A stretch of DNA of 64,000 nt from Macrosoma leucophasiata (GCA_036365455.1 JAWQUS010000025.1:22666001-22730000); one strand, 5' to 3'. Shown: positions 35,816-49,400, counted from the stretch's first letter. The notes: generated from the sequence alone by a model not told the origin. A program made the numbers and translations.

Positions 35816-36534
35816 AAAGCGCATTGATCACATCCTCTAGTCTTTTGTGCTGTAGGCCGGTCGCCGCTCGAATCGGATTAAGGATACAAAGAATATCTAT
35901 ATCTACAAAGTTCATCACAGTAAGATCTATTAATCAATCGAAGACATGTAGGAAAGTATTATATCATTCACTATTTATGTCATTAAACCAAGGTTACAGA
36001 ACGTCCAACTGTTCAAATTGAAATGACCCAAAAAACACTATTGCCTTTTGCTCATTTGGTACACCACTAGATATTTATTTAGCGATATAACATTTCCGAT
36101 GTAAATACATTCAATTTTGATTGTAAGTTATGGCAAAATTATGCTTAATGTGTCATGAGGGACACGAATGCGAATAAAAGTATGTTCTACAAAATTATCA
36201 TAGCGTTAGTTACGCGTTATCACATTTTGAAGACAATTTGTAGGTTAGTGTTGAAGTATGCTGCGAGAACTGAATGAATCTGTATCCAACGGATTTTTTA
36301 TTTCACAAAAATAACGATAGTTATTCACCAGTTATCTCATAAATGGCTCTGAACCTTGAAACATTTAAATGTTAAATTGAAAGTCTTATCAAATAACATA
36401 AATCGATTTGGAATGTGTCGCTATAAATGATAATTATTCTCCAAACATTTCAATTCATTGAGGATTGTTGAACAAAATCTTAAACGACATTTTAAGTATT
36501 TATTACAAATATACTATGATAACACCTTGCACTG

Positions 36535-36676
36535 AGCCTGGGTTGTACCACGATATTTGTAAAAGTTATTGTAACATTTCACATCCTTCTCTAACTTTAA
36601 CAGATTTCTGTTAGAGAAGGATGTGAAATGTTACAATAATTTTAACTTTAACAAATATCGTGGTGCAACCCAGGCT
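36535..36676. repeat. MITE family D (foldback, 142 bp)
   Basis: AGCCTGGGTTGTACCACGAT and ATCGTGGTGCAACCCAGGCT, mirrored nearly to the centre. Second copy at 44331-44472. Confidence 0.88.
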
Positions 36677-38589
36677 TAAAATTTAACCAACATTTAAACT
36701 ATCAAATGAGGGCGATGTTATTGTTCGATGTAGAATATATTCATAATAATTCCGCCGCTGAGAGGCGATTATATTTATTATAATAGAGAAAACAGATTCG
36801 AATTAGCTGGCAACACAAACCATTGCTATTTTTACATTCTTCTCTATACACATGTCATATTCTGCGATTGCTGAGTGTTGTCAGCTAACATCGACAAAAC
36901 AAGATGTGTGCGAAAAAAAATTACGGATATCACGCTTGTTAGAAAATGTGTGAAATCTGTTCCTAAATGACCATAATGCCTAAAATGTTCACAGTGCATA
37001 GTTACAGTTGGAAAGATATGCGATGTATATTTGTCGTCATCAGTCGGAGATGGGGTTAGATAGAGTTTAGGCAACATAACATATATGAGATTTCAAATAC
37101 TTAAAGGAAAATGGGTATGAAACAAATTGTCTTTGGACAGGCCCGAGTCGGCCCGACCTATAGTATGGTCCCTAGATGAAAGTTACGCGGCCCTAAGTTC
37201 TTTTTTTTTTTTTAATCTGCGTGTTTCACTCGCAAATTTTAATGCGAGACCTATAATGGTATTCCGCAACCGCCTGCAGCTATTGCACAGAATACACGGA
37301 AAAACAAATTGGCATATTAAAAAACTCAATCCAAATTGTCCTTATATCATGTAAGCTGGCAATTTAATTTTATATGTGAGATATATTGTATGAGACTAAA
37401 AGTGCAATAATATTAACGTGTATTGGAAAATATTTGTATAAATTTAATAAATATAGTGAAGCTGGCGGACTAAGTGTTTGTATTAAGATAAATTGTCATG
37501 TATATAGTTAAATCGTAGATATATGTTTAAGGTATCGCTTAATTTTATCCAGAAATTCATGACTTATTTCACTTAGAATAAGCTGTCATTGTCTTTTATT
37601 ATATGGAACGTTAAATTAGAATGTATGAAATCAATCATGGTTTTCTGGTGTCGTTCACTGCGTATGGCGATTTTTTGGCTTGTTACATTAATTTTATTGA
37701 GACAATAATGCATAGTAAAATACATAATCGAATACGTTTTCTTAGAGCAGTATTTCTCAATTGCTCGAATAAGTGTTCATAATATTTTAAGACGTTGCTG
37801 TGTTATTATTTTTAACGTTTTTTAATGTTTTTAGCTTATTTGTATGTATATACGTAATACATCTTTCGATTAAATTTTCATCCACTTCCAGACAAATTTC
37901 ACATAATATGTGGCAAGAATCGATGACAATACTTTTAGTTATTTGCTTTTTTGCTTTATAACAATTTGTTATTGTTTACACTCTTTATTTTCTACAATTT
38001 ATGTTACAAAATATTTAATATTTAATGACAACATATTATTATAGTAATGGTGCTGATAAAGCAACAATAAGCTAAAGAAAATATATTTTTGGTGTAATAC
38101 TGTTGTGATCTTAAAATAATTTCCTTAGTGTATAGGACTTGTACATATTTATTTTTTCCATTACCAACAAATCGCCATACGAGGTGTTTTATATGACAAT
38201 GTATCCACTATATCCAGCCATAATAACTTTGACTTAATTCAAACTAACAATATAAGGCTCTAATTAAGTATTGAGTATTACATTTTATGTTTACGAAACA
38301 ATTATTGGTTTTAAGGTTTGTTACATACAGATTGACGTATTGATTGAAATATGTGTGGTAATTATATATTTTTCACTGTTTACACGTTACAAATTTAAAC
38401 GTTAGGTATATCTTTATTTAAAATCTTTGTTTTTATATTGCTTCTGTTGCATTTTACTTATCTATCCTCAAACTTAAAAATTTTTATTCTTCTTATACAT
38501 TGAGTTTGAGTAAAAAAACGTTTTTTTTTTTTAGATTTTTCAATCATTTTAGAACGAGTCCGTGTTATTGAGCTTTTACAGTTTCACAA

Positions 38590-38680
38590 CGTAACCGGCA
38601 AATCGTGGGTGTTTGCATGTATGCTTGAATGTATGCATTTACCTCTGCCTACCCCTTCGGGGATTACAGGCGTTACGCGA
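38590..38680 (+). mobile_element. SINE 3' fragment
   Basis: GTAACCGGCAAATCGTGGGT through GGGGATTACAGGCGTTA, the 3' third of the SINE family. Confidence 0.75.
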
Positions 38681-39195
38681 TTAAGTTACGTTTTTTACAG
38701 TTTCACAACAGTTTGGATGAATGTTGTGTTAGTAGCGCAGATTCTTACAGTTATTGTCGAAAATATAAGTTACTAAGTTTTTCTTTAGAATTATATTCAG
38801 TTTCATTTCTCAGCACGTCACGTAAATATCTTTGAAAGAAAAACGAAATTTAGTTTTCTTTGATACAATTCTAATTTTCCTCTATGCCAATCGTTAAATA
38901 TGTATGTAACCACCACATAGTCCTGAAGGGTTCAAGGTATATTAAGCCTCTTTTTTGTTTAATTTCTTTAAATGGATATTGGACCTATGTCAACTGGTGA
39001 TTGTAACTGTTCATTTTGAGGGGCTGATTGCTTCCGTGCAAGTTTAGGATTAAACCAAAGAAATAAAATCGTTTGACACGCAAATAAAATTGTTTTTTTT
39101 TTCTTAACATATCTCTATGCATAGACTTAGAAAAACTATTGAAATAGCAATAAATAACATTATTTAATCATTTATTTACATTCATTAACATTATT

Positions 39196-40477
39196 TACGA
39201 GGTTGGATCCAAAAGTTTGAAGCCCGACCAAGAAAATGAAAGAAAAGTGGGTCTAATTTTATTTTTATTTTTCGACATAGTCTCCATCAAGCTCAACACA
39301 CTTCTTCCACCTGAACAGCAACTTGTTTATCCCCTCGAAAAAAAAAGATTCCGGAAGGTCGGCGAAATACTCGTTTACTGCGACTATCACCTCATCTTTG
39401 GTCGAAAATTTCGAGCCACCCAAATGCTTTTTTAAATTTGGAAATAAATGATAATCTGAGGGGGCTAAATCCGGCGAATAAGGTGGGTGGGGCAGCAATT
39501 CGTAGCCACAATCATGGATTACAGACATTGTTTCAACCGAAGTGTGAACACGTGCATTGTCTTGATGGAACAAAACTTTCTTACGCAACATTCCCGGCCT
39601 TTTTTCTTTTATTTCTTCTCGTAGTCTTCGTAAAAGGTTACAATAATAACTAGAATTAATAGTTTGACCTTTCGGTAAATAATCTACAAAAATAATGCCC
39701 TTCGCATCCCAAAAAACAGAAGCCATGACTTTGTTAGTCGACAAAACGACCTTAGCCTTTTTCGGTGTAGGTGAGTCAGATCTTTTCCACTGTTTGGATT
39801 GTTGCTTTGATTCAGGAATATGGTGATAAATCCAGCTTTCATCCATGGTAACAAATCTAGACAAAATGTCCTCGGGATCAGTCTCAAAAAGTTCCAAACA
39901 GTCTCGCGAAATTGTGAATCGAACTCGTTTTTGTTCAGCTGAAAGCAACCTTGGGACCCAGCGAGCAGAAACCTTATGGAATCCCAATTCTTTCGTTATT
40001 ATGTGTTGCACCCGGCCATAACTAATGTCTGTTGTCTCAGCTATCTTACCGATGGTCAAACGTCGATCACCCAGTACGAGATCACAAATTTTATTGATGT
40101 TTTCTTTCGTGGTAGAGGTTGTAGGCCGTCCACTCCTAGGATCATCTTCAATGCTCTCACGACCGCGCTTAAACTCAGCTACCCACTTCTTGACACTGGA
40201 ATACGATGGAGCAGACTCCCCCAAAGTGCCCACCATATCTTGATGGATGTCTTTTGGTGACAGGCCTTTTTTATTGAGGTACTTAATGACTGCGCGATGT
40301 TCAATTTTCTCCATTATTGAAAATCGCGTCAGAATGCTTCAAACAAATAATCACAGAAAATTTATATTGTGCAGTATCGGAATGAAACTGCGCACAATAA
40401 ATCAATAGAAGACATACTAACAAATGACGGTAAATTAAAAAAAGGTGTCATGTCTCCTGGTAGTTTGGGCCCTCGTA
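39196..40477 (-). mobile_element. Mariner element with intact transposase
   Basis: About 1.28 kb, bounded by TA and short inverted ends (CGAGG at left, CCTCG at right), which is the normal mariner size. The inverted ends match only partly beyond the first bases. It lies between RNF13 and TFIIF-alpha. Confidence 0.8.
39265..40314 (-). CDS. Mariner transposase, intact 349-residue ORF
   Basis: One uninterrupted ORF. N-terminal paired helix-turn-helix region ([24 protein letters not shown]), then the catalytic triad: Asp in [11 protein letters not shown], Asp in [13 protein letters not shown], Asp in [13 protein letters not shown], with 34 residues between the last two, as in mariner DD34D. It cuts and pastes its own element at TA. 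The start follows the family ([13 protein letters not shown]). No stop or frameshift is seen, so it may be a recent arrival. Confidence 0.95.
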   Translation of the reverse strand: MEKIEHRAVIKYLNKKGLSPKDIHQDMVGTLGESAPSYSSVKKWVAEFKRGRESIEDDPRSGRPTTSTTKENINKICDLVLGDRRLTIGKIAETTDISYGRVQHIITKELGFHKVSARWVPRLLSAEQKRVRFTISRDCLELFETDPEDILSRFVTMDESWIYHHIPESKQQSKQWKRSDSPTPKKAKVVLSTNKVMASVFWDAKGIIFVDYLPKGQTINSSYYCNLLRRLREEIKEKRPGMLRKKVLFHQDNARVHTSVETMSVIHDCGYELLPHPPYSPDLAPSDYHLFPNLKKHLGGSKFSTKDEVIVAVNEYFADLPESFFFEGINKLLFRWKKCVELDGDYVEK

Positions 40478-40614
40478 AATCGAAGTATTTACCTCGACAC
40501 TCGACGTTTCGGCCGTAATGCAACGGCCGTGGTCACGAGTAGAAAAAAAATGAATACAAATCGTGAAAGCTTAAAACAAAATAACATTGAATAAATATAT
40601 TAACACCTGACTGA

Positions 40615-40795
40615 GGCCCTCACTGGTTTTAAACTTGTGCTGTGAGTGCCGCTGTTCATAGACAAACACCCATCACCCAAAACAAATATCTGTGCACCAT
40701 ACAAATGTTTGTCCCGGTATGAGGATCGAACCCGTTAGCCTCAGTCACACACCACTGGACCAACTGGTTCAATCAGAGGAGAAAACAAGGTGGTA
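40615..40795 (-). mobile_element. Another tRNA-like SINE
   Basis: On the complement: GTTGGTCCAGTGGTGTGTGA (A-box-like) and GGGTTCGATCCTCATACC (B-box-like) about 40 nt apart, followed by an unrelated body. A different family from the SINE at 20109. Confidence 0.5.
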
Positions 40796-40905
40796 TTCAA
40801 ATAGCAATAAATAATGTTCAGTCCATAATTTATTAATGTATTAAGGAAATAGGAACGAACTGGAAAAACCATCGATATGTAATGCTAACGTTAAAAAGTT
40901 ATCAT

Positions 40906-40969
40906 AATTTGGGCATGTTTTTTATCATCGGTTAAGGTGTCGCTTGATGATAAAAAACATGCCCAAATT
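40906..40969. repeat. Perfect 24-bp-arm hairpin upstream of the LINE
   Basis: AATTTGGGCATGTTTTTTAT... mirrored after a 16-nt loop. Not part of the RT ORF. Confidence 0.9.
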
Positions 40970-41159
40970 TTGTATTCGCATTTATGTATTATTTTTTATT
41001 ATGCCTAACACACTTCTGCAGGATGAGCATATTGTGCATAGAAGTGCGGTTTAATGCTGCTGCGCCTCTTCCGCCATGCAAAGCACTTGGTTTTTACTTA
41101 ATTTGAAATAAAATAATAGAAGTATTCTATCTAGATATTTATACACTTCGGTCACATTT

Positions 41160-43110
41160 CCACAGCTGGACATGCCTTGTCCAAAGAAGCTTACAACGCC
41201 AGATGCCAGCTACATCTCTACTCATTCTATTTCTCCCATTGTAAAAAAATAAAAAGTCAATATCGCCGTACCCGCAAGTCCATCTACCGAAGTGCCCGTC
41301 GCGACCGACGGCTGTGGGCAGACAGTATTGCTGACTGCGCCCAGCGCGCAGCTGATTCGGGAAATCTGAGGGAGATGTACAAAGCCACGAAGACCTTAGC
41401 CGGTAATCAGAGTTTTAGGAGGAAACCGTTAAAAAGCAAGGAGGGCCAAATGATCGTGACATCGGAGGGACAACTCAAGCGCTGGCGGGAGCACTTCGAA
41501 GAGTTATTCCGCGTCCCCGAAGATCCCGCTGACATCACTACACCTGCGGTCAACTTGCCCTTACAGAATCTGCAAATAGACGTTTCTCCTCCAACAGGTG
41601 AAGAGGTAATAAAAGCCATCCGTTCCCTCAAAAGCGGTAAGGCCCCAGGAGCAGACCTTGTCACAGCTGAAATGCTAAAAGCGGACGTGGCCACCGCCGC
41701 TTCTGCAACGCATCTGGGAAGCCGAAGAGTTACCGGAGGACTGGAACAAAGGCCTACTTATTACTGTGCCAAAGAAAGGAGACCTCGCCGAGTGTGGTAA
41801 CTGGAGAGGCCTAACTTTGCTCTCGATTCCGTCAAAGGTGCTCTGTCGGATCATCTTGGATAGAATGTCGAGAGCCGTGGATCCTCTTATACGCAGGGAG
41901 CAGGCCGGTTTTAGACCTAATCGATCATGCACGGATCAGGTGAACACACTCCGCATCATTTTGGAACAGGCAGCCGAATGGCAGAGGGAAATGTATTTGA
42001 CATTTGTAGACTTCGAGAAGGCCTTCGATACGCTGAAATGGACATGCATCTGGGACCGGCTACGTGAGATAGGTGTCCCCGAGAAAATTGTACATCTTAT
42101 TATAGCCATCTACAAGAACTATTCTTGTAAAGTAACACACAATGGACTCGTCTCGGAGGCTATACCGGTGCAAGCAGGTGTACGCCAGGGGTGCCTCCTG
42201 TCGCCTCTCTTCCTTGTCGTCCTAGATGGCATTATGCATAATACCACGAACGACAAGCGACGCGGCATAGAGTGGGGACTGTCTAATGTTCTGGAAGACT
42301 TAGACTATGCCGATGACCTATGCTTGCTGAGCCACACACGTGCAGACATACAAGCCAAACTGAACGACCTACGGCTAGAGGCTATCAAGACGGGACTCAA
42401 GATAAACACCAGAAAGACCCAGGAAATGAGGTGCGGTGCGACGAGTTCTTTGCCGTTACTCATAGGCACAGAGGTTGTGGAATGTGTTTACAAATTCACT
42501 TACCTCGGGAGTGTGGTGTCGGAAGCTGGTGGGACTGAAGAGGACATCGCGTCAAGAATCGCCAAGGCGAGAGCGACCTTTGCACAGCTGCGTCCTGTAT
42601 GGCAATCGCGTAAACTGACTCGGAGAGTTAAACTCAAGATTTTTCGATCCAACGTGAAAACTGTGTTGCTGTACGGATGCGAGACGTGGAAGGTCACAAA
42701 GGACATCTCGCGCCGACTTCAGGTCTTTGCGAACCGCTGCCTTCGACATATTCTCGGTGTCTACTGGCCCGAGAAAATCACAAATGAAAACCTGTGGGAG
42801 CGCTGCAATGAAGACCCGATCGCCCAGCAGATCAAACGCCGAAAATGGAACTGGATTGGCCACACGCTCCGAAGGGACCCTGACCACATACCGAGGCAAG
42901 CCCTAGACTGGAATACCCAAGGAAAGCGCAAGCGTGGCCGTCCCAAACAGACCTGGCGGAGGTCTATCATCACAGAGGCGGGGAACATAGGAAGGACCTG
43001 GAGTGAAATGAAGCGCGAAGCTCAAGACCGACAGGGATGGCGACGCACTGTGGACGCCCTCTGCCCCAGCTAGGGGACATAGGATCTTAAGTCAAAGTAA
43101 GTCAAAAAAA
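41160..43110 (+). mobile_element. Non-LTR retrotransposon, 5'-truncated, one frameshift
   Basis: Reverse-transcriptase frame at 41177-41700, then +/- shifted into 41766-43073 (435 codons open). Seen: SLKSGKAPGADLVTAEMLKA, CGNWRGLTLLSIPSKVLCRI, FVDFEKAFDTL, VQAGVRQGCLLSPL, LDYADDLCLLSH (YADD active site), then a C-terminal WIGHTLRRD...KRGRPKQTWRR block. The shift is near 41697. No AP-endonuclease. The 3' tail holds AAGTCAAAGTAAGTCAAA. Probably RTE-like; the clade is not certain. Confidence 0.9.
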
Positions 43111-43239
43111 TAGGTTCGTAAGTGTTGTTTCACAGTAAGTTGTATAGAGTCGCGGATTTGCATGCGAATCAATTTTGGCTTTTGTGGCAAACAAAATATG
43201 AGGGTTGTTATAAAAAAAAAACGATAAACTGAATCATAA

Positions 43240-43245
43240 TTTATT
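43240..43245 (-). promoter_or_regulatory. Poly(A) signal of TFIIF-alpha
   Basis: AATAAA on the complement, 21 bp downstream of the TFIIF-alpha stop codon. Confidence 0.6.
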
Positions 43246-43266
43246 CCTAACAATATATACAAACGA

Positions 43267-43471
43267 TCACTGTTTTATACTAAGATACATTTTGCCGTTG
43301 ATATTCTGTTTGACCGGGTTGATGCGCTTCAGTATCTGCGTCATGGTCTCCACGAGGCGCTCTGTGCTGACGCCGGTGCGTTTCGACTTGAACTTGGTGA
43401 GCAACTCTGTTGTTGTCATCGGTTTGCGGGCGAGGTACCGCCTCACCGCTTCCTCAGTCACGCCGCATTCG
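43267..43471 (-). CDS. GTF2F1: TFIIF-alpha exon 13 (winged helix and stop)
   Basis: Acceptor ttacag. Encodes ECGVTEEAVRRYLARKPMTT and on to KMYLSIKQ stop, the C-terminal winged-helix domain. The codon before TEE is GTG (Val) inside the exon, not a start. Confidence 0.97.
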
Positions 43472-46400
43472 CTGTAACATGATAGTTTCTATGTGTGAAC
43501 CAGAAATCGGTCGTGGTACAGTCGGGGCACTTTCCGCATATCCAAAATCGATATTGGCCACGAACACATGAAATCGGGTGACGGACGGAATGACGGGTCA
43601 AATTTTTAGACACGGTACAAGTGAAACAGATGCATGATGAAGATTTATTAGTGGTGACAGAGTTACAGTGTCGGAGTTCGAGGGCATAGGCTCCACCGTG
43701 TTACCTAATTTACTTGCCGCTAAATGGTAGGGTTCACTATCGTGTTGACTGATGACTGATTAACTGACCTGCAGTTATGTTACAACTGACCCCCTAATTA
43801 TTATCACAGAAACAAACCAACAGGGGTGGCAACGAGTCTACAGTTCCGTTGATATCTGGTTTTTGTGTCAGAAAAACACTTACGTGTGTAATGCGTCGAG
43901 TTTAGGCCGCTTGGGGGCCGGCGCGGCGGCGGGCGCCGGGGACCCGCCGCGGGACCCGGCCGGGCCCCCCGCACCGCCCGCGCCCCCCGCACCCCCCGCA
44001 CCGCCCGCGCCGCCCGGCGGCGACCGCCCCCGGGGACCCCCGCCCGCACTGCGCACTGCACATAAACACCATATTATTCAGTTTGTCTTAACTTTAACTT
44101 AGACCCGTATTCAGAGACCGAGATCTGTCTACTGTCTACTACGTGCCATACGGTCAAATACTCAAACGTCACTTAAATCTAAGTGGGACTTAAAAGTCTT
44201 CTGTCTTTATAAAACACGTTCAAACGATAGAGATAGCGCCACCTTTGAGCGTCGCTTAAAATTGAGTGATGTTTGAGTATTCGGCCATTAGAGTGGCACT
44301 TTTCGATCTCTTAAATCTCTTAAAACTCTTAGCCTGGGTTGCACAACGACTTTTGTTAAAGTTATTGTAACATTTCACATCCTTCTCTAACTTTTACAGT
44401 AAATCTGTTGTGTGTGATGTGAAGTGTAACAATAACTTTGATTTCAACAAATATTTTGGTGCAACCCAGGCTTAATTTTTATCGTACTAATTTTGTAATA
44501 AACCTTTTGTAAAAGCGATGAATAAATTTTAAAAAAAGCACAAGTTACCTGCGGCGCTGGTGTTTTTGTTATCGGTGCCATTTTTAGCTTTCTTGCTCTT
44601 CTTGTTGCTGCTCTCCGGGTCCGTGTCCGAGTCCGAACTGAACTCGCTGGTTGAGTCTGTATGAAAGAGAAATTAATTTAACTCGTATTTTACAATTACC
44701 ATTAGTCAAACTTCACTGGCGAGCTTTAAACTGGAATCACATAAAGGAGAGTTGTTAAATAATGTATTATTATTGTTTTATTTATATTGTTATCCCAGTT
44801 TATGCGATTCCAGGTTAAGGGTCATAGCTCAGTACCACCCGGCAGTTGACCAGCACCGCCACGTTTTACGGCGTCCACTCGTCGACGGGTGGTCCACGGG
44901 TGGATGACGGGTGGTCCGGTCCACGGGTGGACGACGGGTGGTCCACGGGTGGACGACGCGATATTTCTTGTGAACCACTCGCGGACAGCGCGCGGTCCGC
45001 TTGAGAACAGCGCGTTGGCAATGCAATGTTAACGCATAACAAAATAGTATTCATCGAGTGGTCCACTCGCCGTCCGCGCGTGGTCCGAGGGATCTCGAGG
45101 GTGTAGGCACCATCGTTTAACCTAACCTATCTGCCGTCAAATACTACAACCGAATGAAAGTTACATTGAAAATCTAAAAGCGAAAGTTATCCAGTTCATA
45201 GTGCGTTGCCAAATTAATTTTCGGACATTTTTTTAATTGTCTGATAATGCAATGCCATCTTATTTGAAATTATTTTCATTTTCACAGCATACTTTATAAG
45301 ATAAATAATTTATTCATAGCACAAATCATGGTTATGCGATGTATGTATGTATCTTCAGAGGTCCCTAACGGGTTAGGCAGAGAGTGTGAAGCGCCAGATA
45401 TGCCGGTTTTGACACTTTCCATGCCTCATCTACATTCATCATTCTCTTCATACATGCACGCCGATTCCGATGGTTATGGGATATCCACCTTTTTTAGTTT
45501 CATCAGTCTTCTTTTTCTTCTTGGTGAGTTTACTGGCGCGCTCCTCTCCCTCTTTGGTGGGCTCCTCTTCGCCCTCCGACTCTTGCTTCTGCTCCTGTTC
45601 AGAGTCCGAGTCTTCGTCCGAAGTGAGAAGCTTCCTGCGATTATATTAAGTTATTTTTTTTTTATGTAATGGAAGTGGCAAACAAGCATGCAGTTCACAT
45701 TGATGTTAAGTGATGGCTGCAGCCTATAGACACCCACACAAAGACCAAGGTCAAAATGCAGATACGTTACCACTCCTGAGGCCTAAGGTGTTATGCCTCT
45801 GTGCCGGAAATTAGAGGACCGTACATTACCCCCTGACCGGAACACGATAGTGCTGAACACTACCATTCAGCGGCAAGTATATTAGGTAATGCTGATTATA
45901 TTATGTTAATATCATAATCATCAAATGAAATCACCATTATTGTAGAACATGAGTACAAGATAAATTCAAGATCTTAATGTAATTTATGCGTCCTTCATAT
46001 TCTCACGGGCCTCTACATACAATAAGTACAAAATAGAAATAAAAAAAACTAATAAATACCAATGTCTACAATAATCAGTCTGATGTAAAATTTGAATAAA
46101 TAATTATTATAAACACAAATGTCATAGGAATTCATCAACAAATTATGATATATAAAATAAAAAAAAAACTAACACCGATCGCGTTCGTAATGAAGATGTA
46201 AGAAAGAGGCTTTGTGTGAATGATAGTATCGGTGTAAAAATGAAAAAAGGCATGCTCCGATGGTTCGGGCATATAGAAAGGATGTCGAATGAGCGAATGA
46301 CTAAACAGATATACAATGCGAATGTGGATGGTTGCAGAGGAAGACCAAGGCTGACCTACCATGACCAAATAGGTCGAGTTCTGTCTGATGGTGGGATCAA

Positions 46401-49400
46401 AAGCCTTAGGAATCGGCGTACATGTATGAAGAGAATGATGAAAGTAGACGAGGCACGAGAGGTATGTCAGAACCGGGATATCTGGCGCTCTACACTCTCT
46501 GCCTACCCCGTCAGGGACCTGGCGTGAAGATACATAAAAAGTAACATAATAATTCATATCCTTCATACTGTTCGTACAAATTGAGCAGAACTTATTTTAT
46601 AAATAAAAAATATGAAATACATAAACATGTAATTTCAGTTCATGTATTATGATTTTAACTCGATTTTCTAATCGGTGTGTTTGAGAGTGTGCGCAATTCC
46701 CGTTACACGTTGTATAAGTAATAAATATATAAGCATAGGTATAGATTATATTACCTAAGCGCGTCCTCCTCCGCCACACCTTTTAGCTCCTTGTTGGCCT
46801 TTGTTTCATGGTCCGATTCACTGCCGATATAAAACATTATTAAGACAAGTGCTAACTGTGCCCGCAACTTCGTTCGCGTGGAATAGTGACTTTGGGCAGC
46901 ATTTTTTTTTTTATGTAATCGAATTGGCAAACAAGCATGCAGTTCACATTGATGTTAAGTGATGACTGCAGCCTATAGACACCCACTCAAAGACCACGAT
47001 CAAAATGCAGATGCGTTACCACTCCTGAGGCCTAAGGTGTTATGCCTCTGTGCCGGAAATTACAGGGCCGTACATTACCACCTGACCGGAACACGATAGT
47101 GCTGAACACTACCATTTAGCGGCAAGTATATTAGGTAATGCGGTGGTGCCTGCGCCCGCGAGCTCCGTCACTGGAGCTCTACCGCCAGTAAACATTTAAT
47201 GGATATAACTTTTGGTAAATTTTGGATCATACGAAAATTATGAATAACTCAAAAAATTCTGGTTTACATTAATACTTCTCTGTACACGATATTACACTAA
47301 CGCCACTAAAGCCACCAATGCCACCAACGCTATTAACGATTGTATAACTGACTTAAAAACAAAATCAACGGTCAGTAACAAAGTTAATTAAACTTTGAAC
47401 TTAAATGAACAAAATAAATAATTTACTTAAATAATTTAATTTGCAGAAGCGTGCACGTCGCGACCCCTGCCAGTCCTTTAGGGCTGCAATTCTGGCACGA
47501 AGGCGTACCGCAGTGCGGGTTAGGGCGTCCCCCCGAGGCGACGCGTACCGACCCGTCCCCGTCGGTACGAAAAGCGGCCAAAGCGGCGATGGGGACCGCC
47601 ACCTGTCACGCCGGGCCCGATACGGCGGATCGAGGAGTGGGGAGTGCCAGATAGGCACGTGGAATGTGAGAGGTGGAATACGAGGCACGAGAGGTTTGTC
47701 AGAACCGGGATGTCTGGCGCTCTACACTCTCTGCCTACCCCGTTAGGGACCTGGCGTGAAGATACAAATAATTTACTGGTTTACTGGTGGTAGAGCTCTA
47801 GTGACGGAGCTCGCATAATAATATGTGTTGTAGTGTTTTGTAGTCAGTACCTAGGTGATTAAGTTTTTAGTTTGATTAGGTACCTTACAGACCAGAGCCA
47901 GGGTGGGGCAAGCGCCCATTGTAGCTACGCCCATGGTTCCAAACTTCCAACCTAACTGTACTTCTCACCTTTCAGAAGAGTCTGATATGTAGTCTCGCTC
48001 GCGACCCTCTTCGTCTCCGTCGTCACTCTCTTCGAATGCTTCATCTTCTACTTTCTTCTTCTTTTTAGTCACGGCACCTAGTTTACCAAAAACAAACAAT
48101 TCTCAAATTTTCATAAATTGACAACCCGGTTAATTTGGCGGTAGAGTGTAGAGATTTGTATGGCCTACAGATATTTGTTTCGTGTCTGGGTGTTTGTGTA
48201 TGTATGTACAACGGCACCCACGACACAGGCACACCGCGGACACTCCGCCAAACTTCCATACAAACGCTTAATTTGGTCTTTATTACACAGGCATCAATCA
48301 GTAACGTGTTACACGTGACCCTGTGTGCGTAGCACGTAGAAAATACCAACCATCGCCCATAAGAGGGGAGGTGGTTGGGTGAGACGGGGAAATCGGGCGG
48401 GACGTCGAAGTGTCCATTCTATACGTAGTATTATTACATATTCTCTGACACAGGTTTCTACCGACTGTGGGGCTGTGAGCGTAAGCGTATTTTTTTTTTT
48501 GATTATGCAACCTGCGGCATTTGGCAGTGACGACCCCACCGCCCACTAGCGGAAGAATTTTCTTCTACTGGAAGAGAATTCTTCCGCTAGTGCAGTCAGT
48601 CAACCGAACAATGGCGGTCAAATCATTTCAATAGGGGACGGTGGTAAACATAAAATAAAAATGTTCATCAAACTTATACGTGTGGTGTCCATAGACAGAT
48701 CTTTCTATACTTCTGAAAGTCAATCGTTTGAAAAATAGACACTCTCAAAGTGATAAAATGTGTTCCTCCCCTCTTACTATTGACACGAGAGTAAAAAAAA
48801 AAATATTTTATTTTAAAGAAAAATGGAAAGAAAAATTTGACTTCAGGCGAGACTCGAACTCGCGGCCTACTGGGAATCTAGTCCAGCCGCTCTTCCACTT
48901 TTTCTTTAAATTTCTTTCCATTTTTCTTTAAAATAAAATATATTTCACAAGCATGTGTTAATGCGAAATAATATAAAACAATTATAAAAATATATGTTGC
49001 AGTTCTTAACTTTCAACGAAGTTTAGTTTGAACAAATTATTCCTAATACTTTTTTGAGATATGACATACTTTCAAAATAAAACTCTATATAAATATCACT
49101 AACACACACTGAACCTTTCATTGGCGAGTCCGACTCGCACTTGGCAGTTTTTTTTTTCACTCTGTTTATTAGTGCAAAAACAAAAAATAGGTAGTCCTTA
49201 CCTTTTTTGTCCTTTTTCTTCTTGGCGACAGTATCGTCATCTTCTTTCTCTTTCTCCGCTTCAGAGTTGGACGAGTCGTCGTCAGAGTCTATCCACTCGT
49301 CCATATCCGATATTTTTAAATCTGAAACACATTACGGTAGTCAGGGAACTTTCCGCTTATCACTACATATTATAAAGTAGTCCTGATGAATGAAATAAAT

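Larger units (their letters stand above)
36000..39195. other. AT-rich intergenic stretch between RNF13 and the mariner
   Basis: Holds one family D MITE and one SINE fragment; otherwise no ORF or RNA gene that I can support. The left part may be RNF13 3' UTR. Confidence 0.5.

Noticed and set aside
43863..44102. + strand Pro/Ala ORF opposite TFIIF exon 12
   Set aside because: Shadow of the Gly/Ala-coding exon on the other strand.
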